Assembly: GCA_026396355.1 (NCBI GenBank)
Contig: JAPLWY010000082.1
Coordinates: 1-7,309, forward strand
Direction: 5' to 3'
From: Microcaldota archaeon
Lineage (GTDB): Archaea > Micrarchaeota > Micrarchaeia > Anstonellales > Anstonellaceae
DNA: 7,309 bases
Part shown: positions 1 to 5,964 of the stretch, piece after piece
Numbering within the stretch: position 1 is the stretch's first letter
How the letters are laid out: every line of letters begins with the position of its first letter
Made by a program: the position numbers and the translations under genes
The notes under the pieces: generated by a model
Database searches by the model: none
What the model was told of the DNA's origin: nothing
The model's input: the letters and a program-made list of their open reading frames with translations, nothing else

Positions 1-693
1 AAGAGGCTTTTCATTGCAGGGCTGCTCGGCGCGGAGCTTACTTCGCCCAAAACGCACTGCCGCACCGGCTTTTACGCCCCGATATTCGCGCAGAACAAGA
101 ATGAGGCGAATGTCGAGTCTGGCAGGATGCTCATGATTGATGTAATGAGAATACTTGAGGAATTTGGAATCAAAACAACGAAAATAGCGCAAAGGAAGGA
201 GCATTTCAACAGGGAGGGCAAAACCTGCAGGCTCAGGCTTGAGATTTCTGCAGACGAGGAGAATCTTTTCCGCCTTTTCACTCTCGTGGGCATTGAATAT
301 TCCTTGCACAAGGCCAAGCTTTCAGAGATTGCCGCCCTTTACATCAGAAGGAAAAAGGAGCTTGCTGGAAAGCGGGCAGCAATAGCAGTTCGCGTGCGCG
401 AACTTAAGCAAAAAGGCGTGAAGCTCTCGGAGGCGCAGGCGCTTCTTTGCAGCGTGATTGCGAATGCGCGCTTTGTGGAGCGCGCTTATTACGAAGGGAG
501 AGTGCCGAGGATTTCGCAGGGGTTTGAAACGTTTGAGAAGTTTGCCGCGCGCATGGAAGCTGAAATTTCTGCGAACGGGGTGCTGTTTGATGAAATCGCC
601 TCGGTAACTGAAGTGCCTTATGATGGGGAGGTCTATGACTTCACGGTGGAAGGCTCGCACAATTTCGTGGCTGATGGCATTGTTGTCTCCAAT
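1..693 (+). mobile_element. RtcB intein, C-terminal part, with LAGLIDADG homing endonuclease
   Basis: Protein-splicing element inserted in the catalytic site of RtcB. Residues 4-12 (FIAGLLGAE) are a LAGLIDADG helix with its acidic end residue; from the length that follows it is probably the second of the usual two (block E), the first lying off-window. Residues about 20-100 read as the endonuclease fold (ISADEENLFRLF..VGIEYS is typical of the family), and a Lys/Arg-rich helical stretch (about 110-190) follows. The splicing domain closes with block F (VYDFTVEGSHNF, residues 211-222) and block G (GIVVSN|C, 226-232). The C-terminal Asn231 and +1 Cys232 needed for Asn cyclisation and transesterification are present. 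The penultimate residue is Ser230 instead of the usual His. Insertion before the RtcB metal-binding Cys is a known archaeal site. Boundary at 693/694 is firm; the N-terminal junction is not visible. Confidence 0.93.
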
Positions 694-1842
694 TGCGGCG
701 TGCGGCTTATTGCAACTGAGCTGAAAGCTGAAGAAGTGCGCGCGAAAATACGCCCGCTTGTTGACTTGCTTTTCAGGAATGTGCCATCTGGCGTGGGCTC
801 GAAGGGAAAGCTGAGAGTGAATGACAACCAGCTGGAAGAGGCGCTCACGCGCGGAATAGACTGGGCAATCGAGGAAGGATACGGCACCAGGCAGGACAAG
901 GAAAGAACAGAGGAGCAGGGAAGGATGGAAGGCGCTGACACCTCATCTGTTTCTGACAAGGCGAAGACAAGAGGGTTGCCGCAGTTAGGAACCGTCGGCG
1001 CGGGAAATCATTTTCTTGAGATACAGGAGGAGCAGGAGAAAATGCTACCGGAAGTTGCAAAGAAATTCGGGGTCAAAGCCGGGAATGCCGTTGTGATGAT
1101 TCACTGCGGCTCGCGCGGGTTCGGGCACCAGGTGTGCGATGACTACCTGCGCGAAATGCTTGCAGCCTCGCGCAAGTACAAGATAGAATTGCCTGACCAT
1201 GAGCTTTGCTGCGCGCCCATTGATTCGCCTGAGGCTGAAAGGTATATCAAGGCGATGAAGTGCGCGGTGAACTATGCGTTTTGCAACCGGCATATCATGA
1301 TGCACTGGGTAAGGGAAACCTTTGACGAGGTTTTCGGCAAGGGAACCGGCGAGGGAATGCCCCTTGTCTATGATGTCTGCCACAATATTGCGAAATTCGA
1401 GAGGCACTCTGTTGACGGGCAGATGAAGGAAGTGTGCGTGCATAGGAAAGGGGCGACGCGCGCGTTTGCAGCAGGAAGAAGCGAGATACCGCTCATTTAC
1501 CGCGATGTCGGGCAGCCGGTGATAATACCAGGCAGCATGGGAACTTCGTCTTACCTTTTGGTTGGGAAAGAGGGCGCGATGAAGAACACTTTTGGCTCTT
1601 CCTGCCACGGGGCAGGCAGGGCGATGAGTCGCTCAAGGGCAATAAGCACCTGGAAAGGCGGGGCGATTGCCAGCGAGCTTGCGGGAAGAGGCATTTACGT
1701 GAAGTCCACCGAAGCCGAGCTTCTTGCAGAGGAGGCGCCTGGCGCATACAAGGATGTCGATGAAGTGGTGCTCTCTGTGCAGCAGGCAGGGGTCACTGAC
1801 ATTGTCGCGCGCATGAAGCCGATTGGCGTGGTGAAGGGCTAG
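1..1842 (+). CDS. rtcB: RtcB RNA ligase, intein-containing, 5'-truncated by window edge
   Basis: RtcB joins RNA 2',3'-cyclic phosphate (or 3'-phosphate) ends to 5'-OH ends using GTP and Mn2+, in tRNA splicing and RNA repair. The frame is open from base 1, so the gene starts off-window and the ATG at 127 is not its start. Residues 1-231 are intein; the C-extein begins at the Cys codon 694-696 (CGVRLI). Counting from that Cys, the ligase residues fall at the spacing I recall for Pyrococcus RtcB: Cys232 (=Cys98), Asn336-His337 in GAGNHF (=202-203), His368 in MIHCGSRG (=234), His461 in CHNIAKFERH (=329), the guanylylated His536 in SCHGAGR (=404), and Lys612 in the terminal GVVKG (=480). All key residues in view are therefore present, and the enzyme should be active after protein splicing. 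The roughly 97-residue N-extein is outside the window. The gene converges on the lrp gene and shares a CTAG with it. Family call near certain. Confidence 0.97.
   Translation, partial: KRLFIAGLLGAELTSPKTHCRTGFYAPIFAQNKNEANVESGRMLMIDVMRILEEFGIKTTKIAQRKEHFNREGKTCRLRLEISADEENLFRLFTLVGIEYSLHKAKLSEIAALYIRRKKELAGKRAAIAVRVRELKQKGVKLSEAQALLCSVIANARFVERAYYEGRVPRISQGFETFEKFAARMEAEISANGVLFDEIASVTEVPYDGEVYDFTVEGSHNFVADGIVVSNCGVRLIATELKAEEVRAKIRPLVDLLFRNVPSGVGSKGKLRVNDNQLEEALTRGIDWAIEEGYGTRQDKERTEEQGRMEGADTSSVSDKAKTRGLPQLGTVGAGNHFLEIQEEQEKMLPEVAKKFGVKAGNAVVMIHCGSRGFGHQVCDDYLREMLAASRKYKIELPDHELCCAPIDSPEAERYIKAMKCAVNYAFCNRHIMMHWVRETFDEVFGKGTGEGMPLVYDVCHNIAKFERHSVDGQMKEVCVHRKGATRAFAAGRSEIPLIYRDVGQPVIIPGSMGTSSYLLVGKEGAMKNTFGSSCHGAGRAMSRSRAISTWKGGAIASELAGRGIYVKSTEAELLAEEAPGAYKDVDEVVLSVQQAGVTDIVARMKPIGVVKG
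1839..1842. other. Convergent stop codons sharing CTAG (rtcB / lrp)
   Basis: The plus-strand TAG (1840-1842) ends rtcB, and the minus-strand TAG (read 1841 to 1839) ends the lrp-type gene. The self-complementary CTAG serves both, leaving no intergenic base and no room for a separate terminator, so the two transcripts must overlap at their 3' ends. Confidence 0.97.
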
Positions 1843-2807
1843 GATTGCCAGGCCATCGGACCCCATACCACCAGGTATTCCTTTGTTATGGTGGATAGGT
1901 CATAGTCGGCATACTTGCCAACAAACCTTTCCCTAAAGCCGTTGATTATTTTCTGCAGCTCCTGCTCGCCTTGGGTGTGCACTTCAGCCAGCACGTCGTA
2001 TTTGCCCAGCATCTCGATTGCGAAAAGGCACTTGTTGGTTGCGTCGAAATAGGAAATGATCTGCTTCCTGATTGCAGGGTCCTTGAGTGAGATGTTCACC
2101 TGCACAAAGCGCAGTCCGAGCTTGTCGAAGTTTGGAGAAGAGGCATAGGCGAGTATTATTCCGTCATGCTCAAGCTTGCGCAGCCTGTAGGATGCGGCTG
2201 TGGGTGAAATGTTGCACTTTTTCGCAAGCTCAAGAAGAGGGATGCGCGCGTTTGAGGAAAGCTCGGCAAGAAGCTTGCGCTCGGTCGCGTCAAGCGCATA
2301 GCTGCCCAGCTCATAGGGGTAAGCCCAGTCCCTGCTTTCCTTGCCTGCAAAGAGGAATTTCTGGTTGAGCCTGTGGACAGACAGCATCACGGTCATGTCC
2401 TTTTCCTGCACGAATTCGCCGTATCTTGCCATGAAGGCTGACAGGAATGAGTCCATCCTTGCCATCTGGGACACATTGACCAATAGCAGGCAGTCATACC
2501 TGCCTTCCACCGAGGCTAGGTAGGAGATGTTGGGCTGCGTGCGCAGGTACTCGAATATCTCGGTCTCCTTTTTCGGCGTGGTGTCCTTGAATTTCAAGTA
2601 TACTTTTACGTAAAACCAGCCGAGCTTTGAAGTATTGAATACCGCGTAGAAGCCCTTGAGATAGCCCTCGCGCAGCAGCCTGTTGAGCCTGAAGTTCACT
2701 GTTTCCTTGCTTTTCCTGACCTTGCGCGCAAGCTGCGAGGCTGAAATGCGCGCGTTCAAATCCAGCTCATACATTATGCGCCGGTCAAGAAGGTCAAGTT
2801 CAGCCAT
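1839..2807 (-). CDS. Tandem Lrp/AsnC-family transcriptional regulator (two HTH, two RAM-like domains)
   Basis: A 322-residue DNA-binding regulator, about twice the usual Lrp/AsnC length (about 150). Domains in order: winged HTH 1 at about 1-50 (LDLLDRRIMYELDLNARIS..QLARKV), RAM-like alpha/beta domain 1 at about 64-148 (GRYDCLLLV), HTH 2 at about 171-221 (LDATERKLLAELSSNARIP..ELAKKC), RAM-like domain 2 at about 233-312 (GKYDVLAEV). The LD...R.(I/L)..EL..NARI pattern occurs in both halves, showing an internal duplication. Family members bind DNA as dimers or octamers and often sense amino acids; no ligand can be read from the sequence, and the targets are unknown. ATG at 2807 is chosen because the Lrp pattern starts there. 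It has no Shine-Dalgarno, but a TATA box lies about 26 nt upstream, which fits leaderless transcription. It is divergent from the solenoid gene at 2943, so it may control itself and that gene (inference). No membrane segment. Confidence 0.93.
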   Translation of the reverse strand: MAELDLLDRRIMYELDLNARISASQLARKVRKSKETVNFRLNRLLREGYLKGFYAVFNTSKLGWFYVKVYLKFKDTTPKKETEIFEYLRTQPNISYLASVEGRYDCLLLVNVSQMARMDSFLSAFMARYGEFVQEKDMTVMLSVHRLNQKFLFAGKESRDWAYPYELGSYALDATERKLLAELSSNARIPLLELAKKCNISPTAASYRLRKLEHDGIILAYASSPNFDKLGLRFVQVNISLKDPAIRKQIISYFDATNKCLFAIEMLGKYDVLAEVHTQGEQELQKIINGFRERFVGKYADYDLSTITKEYLVVWGPMAWQS

Positions 2808-2823
2808 GTTTTGCTTATAATCA

Positions 2824-2842
2824 AAATTATTTATAATAATTT
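2824..2842. promoter_or_regulatory. Inverted repeat over the lrp TATA box, candidate Lrp operator
   Basis: AAATTATT (2824-2831) and AATAATTT (2835-2842) are exact reverse complements around a 3-base TAT spacer. The 19-bp site covers the TATA box of the Lrp-type gene. Archaeal Lrp proteins commonly bind AT-rich palindromes and repress themselves by covering the TATA/BRE, so autoregulation is plausible. TTATAAT also occurs twice, at 2815-2821 and 2831-2837. AT-rich DNA forms such repeats easily, so this is a candidate only. Confidence 0.4.
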
Positions 2843-2844
2843 GC
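2827..2844 (-). promoter_or_regulatory. Archaeal promoter (BRE + TATA) for the Lrp-type gene, probably leaderless
   Basis: On the minus strand GCAAAT (2844-2839) fits the archaeal BRE consensus RNWAAW and is followed closely by TTATAAAT, a TATA box centred near 2833. Start sites usually lie about 25-27 nt downstream, which lands on the ATG at 2807, and no Shine-Dalgarno precedes it. Leaderless initiation is therefore the natural reading. The elements are AT-rich and could partly arise by chance. Confidence 0.7.
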
Positions 2845-2875
2845 TTTTTTGTGCAATTTTAGCATACTATATTTG

Positions 2876-2884
2876 ATATATAAG
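2876..2884 (+). promoter_or_regulatory. TATA box for the two-unit solenoid gene
   Basis: ATATATAAG in the divergent AT-rich spacer. A start site about 25 nt on would lie near 2905, giving a leader of roughly 35-40 nt that holds the Shine-Dalgarno at 2929-2934. An alternative TATA-like run lies at 2867-2874. Confidence 0.5.
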
Positions 2885-2928
2885 TTATGCCACACTAAAC
2901 CACACATGAACAGAAAAAGAAACATTAT

Positions 2929-2934
2929 GGAGGT
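2929..2934 (+). promoter_or_regulatory. Shine-Dalgarno deciding the start at 2943
   Basis: GGAGGT, a full match to the anti-Shine-Dalgarno, sits 8 nt before ATG 2943. The in-frame TTG at 2934 overlaps the site itself and is therefore rejected as the start. Confidence 0.85.
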
Positions 2935-2942
2935 TGATTGCG

Positions 2943-4514
2943 ATGGCAAACGATATTCTCGACGCAAAGCTTGATTCTGCCTGGAGAAGCGCGTGCCGCG
3001 TGATTTTCGGGAGGGATATTGGCGCGCTTGCCAAGTACCGCGACTGGCTGGCTGAGGGGGGCATGGGCAAGGCAAGCAGGAAGTCGCACACGTCGGGCAA
3101 GGATGTTGCGGTTGCATTCGATGCTTTCCCCTCTTCTGCAAGGTTTGCTTCAGCCGAGGAGATAGGGCAGAACAAGTCGTACGGGATTGGCATGAACGAC
3201 ATGAAGGACATTGACTCGCTGGTGGCTGCGCTGTCTGAAAAGTGCGAATACGCCGGGAATAGGCACCTGGGCAACAGCGCCCATGTTGAGTCCTCAGACA
3301 TTGTGATTGACTCGCAGTATGTGAGGGATTCGACCAATGTTGAGGAGTCGCAGTATGTTGACTCGTCATTCATGATAAGGAAGGGAAGCAAGCACATTTT
3401 CGGCTGCGGCGCGCTTGGCAATGGCGAGTTCCTGGTGCGCGTGCATGACTCCTACGGGCAGAAGCGGAGCTTTGAAAGCACCATGGTGGGCACCTCAAGC
3501 GACTGCTATTTCTGCCACAATGTGATTGGCAGCCATGACATGATGTTTTGCTTTGGCCAGAGGAACAAGAGCTACTGCATTGGAAATACGCCCTTGCCAA
3601 AGGAAAAGTACCTTGAGCTAAAGAAGAAAATGCTTGCAGAGATTGCAGGCATGCTTGAGAGGGACGGGAGGCTGCCGTCATTGCAGGAGCTTTTGCCTGC
3701 AGCAGTGCAAAGCAAGCCCATTCTTTCGCTTGCGCCGGACAAGCACTTGCAGAACATGGCGCAGATTGAGAAGGGGTTTGCAGCAACCTGCAATATATTG
3801 CTGAAAAGGCAGCCTGGAAGCATAAAAGAGTATGAAGGCTGGCTTTCCGAGCGCACTATTGGCGTGTACGAGGCTGCAACCCCGTTTGGCGGGACCACCC
3901 ATGTGCCCAAAACCATGCCTGTGCTCAAGGATTTCCCGAAAGCGAGGCGGGTGACTGCCGCGGAGGCAATGGAGCTTGCCAAGCTGCAGGCAAAGGAGGC
4001 TGGCTTTGGGAGCCTGAAGCAGACGCTTGAGGCTGTTGGAGAGGTGGCGTATTTCACCAGCGAGCTTCGCGACGGGGAGAATGCCAACCTCATTGCCTAC
4101 CCTCATGCCTACCATGTGGTGAATGCCTACAAGGGCTATGATGGGGTGTATGCGGAAAATGTCGCGCTGTCCTCAATGGCGCTCAATTCCAAATTCGTCT
4201 ATGGCTGCCACCGTGTGCTGGAGTCCCAGTTCTCGCTCAAGTGCTACAACTCGCAGTACCTAAACCGCTGCCTGGAGCTGGACTCGTGCAACAGGTGCGC
4301 GGATTCGTACTTCTGCCATAATTCCGAGGCGCTGACGGATTGCATGTTCAGCTTCAACATGAAGGGAGCGAGGCACACTGTCGGGAATACCGCGCTCCAG
4401 AAGGAAGAGTACGCAAAAGTGAAGGACGCGCTTCTGGGGCAGATTGCGGACGAGTTCGTGAAAAGCAAGGGGCTCGCGCGAAGCGTGTTTGAGGTTGGTG
4501 GGAAAGGGCAAAAT
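2943..4514 (+). repeat. Internal protein duplication (units A1 and A2)
   Basis: Bases 2943-3701 (A1) and 3756-4514 (A2) encode the two diverged units, joined by a linker of about 18 residues. They align at the N-terminal LFG/KY..WL motif, the FP.AR connector, the YFCHN rung (A1 189-193, A2 456-460) and the GN....KE.Y tail. The similarity is at protein level; I see no long shared DNA string. Confidence 0.75.
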
Positions 4515-4517
4515 TAG
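2943..4517 (+). CDS. Unrecognised two-unit Cys-rich beta-solenoid-like protein (units A1-A2)
   Basis: A 524-residue protein of unknown function. It is an internal duplication: unit A1 about 1-253, unit A2 about 272-524. Each unit opens with a helical motif (A1 VIFGRDIGALAKYRDWLA, 20-37; A2 ILLKRQPGSIKEYEGWLS, 285-302), then an FP.AR.....E connector (62-73; 331-342). Next come many 11-12-residue rungs rich in Cys, Ser, Asn and aromatics (A1 about 101-217, A2 about 388-485), and a closing helix after a GN motif (A1 CIGNTPLPKEKYLELKKK; A2 VGNTALQKEEY). The rung spacing suggests a right-handed beta-solenoid. CxxC pairs (C188/C191, C449/C452) could be internal Cys ladders or metal ligands. There is no signal peptide or membrane helix, so it is probably cytoplasmic. 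From memory, Candidate Phyla Radiation bacteria have similar unannotated proteins with a YCI.NKQYSKEEY-like tail; this is unchecked. Its homologues lie on the minus strand at 5961-7309. An enzyme activity cannot be claimed. Confidence 0.9.
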   Translation: MANDILDAKLDSAWRSACRVIFGRDIGALAKYRDWLAEGGMGKASRKSHTSGKDVAVAFDAFPSSARFASAEEIGQNKSYGIGMNDMKDIDSLVAALSEKCEYAGNRHLGNSAHVESSDIVIDSQYVRDSTNVEESQYVDSSFMIRKGSKHIFGCGALGNGEFLVRVHDSYGQKRSFESTMVGTSSDCYFCHNVIGSHDMMFCFGQRNKSYCIGNTPLPKEKYLELKKKMLAEIAGMLERDGRLPSLQELLPAAVQSKPILSLAPDKHLQNMAQIEKGFAATCNILLKRQPGSIKEYEGWLSERTIGVYEAATPFGGTTHVPKTMPVLKDFPKARRVTAAEAMELAKLQAKEAGFGSLKQTLEAVGEVAYFTSELRDGENANLIAYPHAYHVVNAYKGYDGVYAENVALSSMALNSKFVYGCHRVLESQFSLKCYNSQYLNRCLELDSCNRCADSYFCHNSEALTDCMFSFNMKGARHTVGNTALQKEEYAKVKDALLGQIADEFVKSKGLARSVFEVGGKGQN

Positions 4518-4523
4518 CCGATT

Positions 4524-4550
4524 TTACGCCGTAATTCTGTTACGCACGTA
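4524..4550. promoter_or_regulatory. Two adjacent TTACG/CGTA palindromes upstream of the receiver operon, candidate operator
   Basis: TTACG-C-CGTAA (4524-4534) is an exact 5-bp inverted repeat. Sixteen bases on, T-TACG-CA-CGTA (4540-4550) repeats the motif with a 2-base spacer and abuts the TATA box. The site lies between the solenoid stop (4517) and the ATG at 4586, where a repressor could block promoter recognition. No binding protein is identified. Confidence 0.4.
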
Positions 4551-4556
4551 TATATT
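4549..4556 (+). promoter_or_regulatory. TATA box for the unknown-receiver gene pair
   Basis: TATATATT centred near 4552. A start site about 25 nt downstream falls near 4577, giving a very short leader before ATG 4586. It indicates that the pair has its own promoter and does not depend only on read-through from the solenoid gene. Confidence 0.55.
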
Positions 4557-4575
4557 CCTGCTTCGGCATTAGTTG

Positions 4576-4581
4576 GGTGAT
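4576..4581 (+). promoter_or_regulatory. Shine-Dalgarno deciding the start at 4586
   Basis: GGTGAT pairs with the 16S 3' end (complement GGAGGTGATCC) in a register that puts the ATG at 4586 at a normal distance. The GTG at 4577 lies inside the site and is rejected as a start. Confidence 0.65.
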
Positions 4582-4585
4582 AAGC

Positions 4586-5248
4586 ATGGCATTGATAGTG
4601 AAGGATGGTAAGGAGATGCGAGTGCCAGGGCGAGCGATAGCTCCTGAAAAGCAGCGCGAAGGGTTTCTTGGCATCGTGGACCGCATGCCCCTGAGCTTTT
4701 ACCGCAGGCTTGGCGCTGCAGACAGGCTAGAGCTCATGATGCACGCATTCACCGAGAAGAAAAAATTCGAGCGCGCTTCAGAATACAATTACAAGCTCAT
4801 GTCCGGCGGCGCCACTTTGACTGGGCTTCGCGACATAACCCTGCGGCAAGCATGCAAGGAGCTTGCTGAAGTGCAAAAATTCCATGCAAACTCCCCGCGC
4901 TATTATGCTGGCTGGGCAGTATTCAGCCAACTTGACGACATGCGCCTGGCAGAGGTGCAGCTTGACGAGAAAGGAAAGCTCCCATATATCCACTGCATAT
5001 TCACTGTTGCAGTAAGCCAAAGCGAGCAATTGGGGCTTTTCACAATACGCGAGCAGATAGACGGGTTCGACCTGGGGCGGGATTTCCGCTGGACTGCATA
5101 CGTTGTCGACAAGTCAGGCAAGCCCCGCGAGGTTTTCAGCGAGCACGCATGGGAGCGCCACGAATTCCTGGACATCCAGATTGCAGAAGTAAAGGACAAC
5201 AGCTTCGTGCTCCGGATGGCAGATGGGAGACTATTGGAGGTATCTTGA
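4586..5248 (+). CDS. Conserved-looking hypothetical protein coupled to a receiver protein
   Basis: A 220-residue soluble protein that I do not recognise. The N-terminal half (about 20-110) reads as mainly helical with many charged residues (PLSFYRRLGAADRLELMMHAF, KKKFERASEYNYKLM, RQACKELAEVQKFH). The C-terminal half (about 110-220) alternates hydrophobic and polar residues as beta strands do (YIHCIFTVAV, LGLFTIREQI, RWTAYVVDKSG, FLDIQIAEV, NSFVLRMADGRLLEV). There is no signal peptide, membrane helix or obvious metal or nucleotide motif. ATG 4586 is preferred over GTG 4577. Its stop TGA (5246-5248) overlaps the next ATG by one base (TGATG), so it is translated together with the receiver-like protein and is likely its partner. 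It could be a sensor, adaptor or effector for that protein; this is inference from coupling only. Confidence 0.85.
   Translation: MALIVKDGKEMRVPGRAIAPEKQREGFLGIVDRMPLSFYRRLGAADRLELMMHAFTEKKKFERASEYNYKLMSGGATLTGLRDITLRQACKELAEVQKFHANSPRYYAGWAVFSQLDDMRLAEVQLDEKGKLPYIHCIFTVAVSQSEQLGLFTIREQIDGFDLGRDFRWTAYVVDKSGKPREVFSEHAWERHEFLDIQIAEVKDNSFVLRMADGRLLEVS
5236..5241 (+). promoter_or_regulatory. Shine-Dalgarno inside the upstream gene, start at 5248
   Basis: GGAGGT sits 6 nt before ATG 5248 and inside the last codons of the preceding gene. Together with the TGATG stop/start overlap it fixes this start over the GTG at 5149 and indicates translational coupling. Confidence 0.85.
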
Positions 5249-5964
5249 TGGCAAACAACATGGCAGACAATCCCCCTCTCACAGATCAGCCAGTCGTGCG
5301 CAGGGTGCTTGTCATCGAGGACACGCCCGCATTCGCTGAAAATGCGCTTGCGCTTGAGAATTGCAGGGTCACTCTTGCAGGCGACATGAAAACTGCAATC
5401 GCGCTCATGCGCGGGCAGCAATTCGACATGGTGCTCTCAGACCTCAATTTCCCGGCAAGGGAAGGGCAGGATCCGAAACGCCAGGACCTTGCGATTGCAG
5501 TGCACTGTCTCTGGCACAACCTGCCGGTAGCCGTCGTGACGAGGGGCGACCCGGGCACTGAGCGGCATAATGGCAACCCCTTCATCAACATACACACGTT
5601 CACTCCGGACGACATGGTCTTCTGCCTGTCCGCGCATGGGTTTCTCAAGAGGTTTAACAAAGTCCAAGACAAGGAAGTCGGGAAATTCGACATTCTTCAG
5701 CCTGGCAACGATGTATATTTCGAAAAGCTTGCCAGCCAATGCACCATAAAGAGGGAACATCTGGCAGGCGAAACCGTGAAAAGCGCTGAAATCTGGAAAA
5801 AAGCAGTTGGCATGCTTGAAGCATCAATTGCCGCGCGCATGCAAAATGGAATGGCCAGGACATTCTCAAAGGACGGCGAAACAAACCACGTTTTCGTCCG
5901 GCACGGCGGGCAGTATATGGGCATTCCTTATGCAAAGCCAAAGCAAGCAACAATGCTGCGCTAG
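5248..5964 (+). CDS. Receiver-domain (response regulator-like) protein
   Basis: A 238-residue protein whose first half fits a CheY-like receiver domain. Strand 1 is RRVLVIED (18-25) with the acidic pair Glu24-Asp25. Helix 2 is MKTAIALMRG, strand 3 is FDMVLSDLNFP (59-69) with the probable phospho-acceptor Asp65, and strand 4 is LPVAVVTRG (92-100) with the switch Thr98. The usual Lys after strand 5 is uncertain; Lys134 in GFLKRF is a candidate. The remaining 100 residues hold no recognisable HTH or enzyme domain; EIWKKAVGMLEASIAARM may be the closing helix 5, in which case the domain carries a long insertion between strand 4 and helix 5. No histidine kinase lies in the window. It is co-translated with the 220-residue protein and converges on a solenoid gene, sharing CTAG with it. 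It could instead be a degenerate receiver with a non-phosphorylated role. Confidence 0.75.
   Translation: MANNMADNPPLTDQPVVRRVLVIEDTPAFAENALALENCRVTLAGDMKTAIALMRGQQFDMVLSDLNFPAREGQDPKRQDLAIAVHCLWHNLPVAVVTRGDPGTERHNGNPFINIHTFTPDDMVFCLSAHGFLKRFNKVQDKEVGKFDILQPGNDVYFEKLASQCTIKREHLAGETVKSAEIWKKAVGMLEASIAARMQNGMARTFSKDGETNHVFVRHGGQYMGIPYAKPKQATMLR
5961..5964. other. Convergent stop codons sharing CTAG (receiver / solenoid B2)
   Basis: TAG on the plus strand (5962-5964) ends the receiver gene, and TAG on the minus strand (5963 to 5961) ends the B2 gene. This is the same zero-gap arrangement as at 1839-1842. Confidence 0.97.

Noticed and set aside
127..129. ATG as the start of the RtcB reading frame
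   Set aside because: The same frame is open to base 1 and encodes the LAGLIDADG helix FIAGLLGAE before it, so 127 is an internal Met within the intein.
1045..1608. 187-residue minus-strand open frame within rtcB
   Set aside because: It is opposite well-supported RtcB coding sequence with conserved catalytic residues, has no recognisable domain, and is best read as an antisense shadow.
2934..2942. TTG start giving three extra residues on the two-unit protein
   Set aside because: It overlaps the GGAGGT ribosome site; ATG 2943 is at the right spacing and its MA.. start resembles that of B2.
2827..3421. Minus-strand open frames over the 5' part of the solenoid gene
   Set aside because: They are antisense to the supported gene at 2943-4517, and their translations are low-complexity Ser/Cys/Pro strings typical of shadow frames.
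4518..4560. Terminator after the solenoid gene
   Set aside because: The small palindromes there lack a following T-run and abut a TATA box, so an operator is the better reading.
5149..5247. GTG start extending the receiver protein by 33 residues
   Set aside because: The extension lies inside the preceding gene; ATG 5248 has a strong Shine-Dalgarno and a TGATG overlap.
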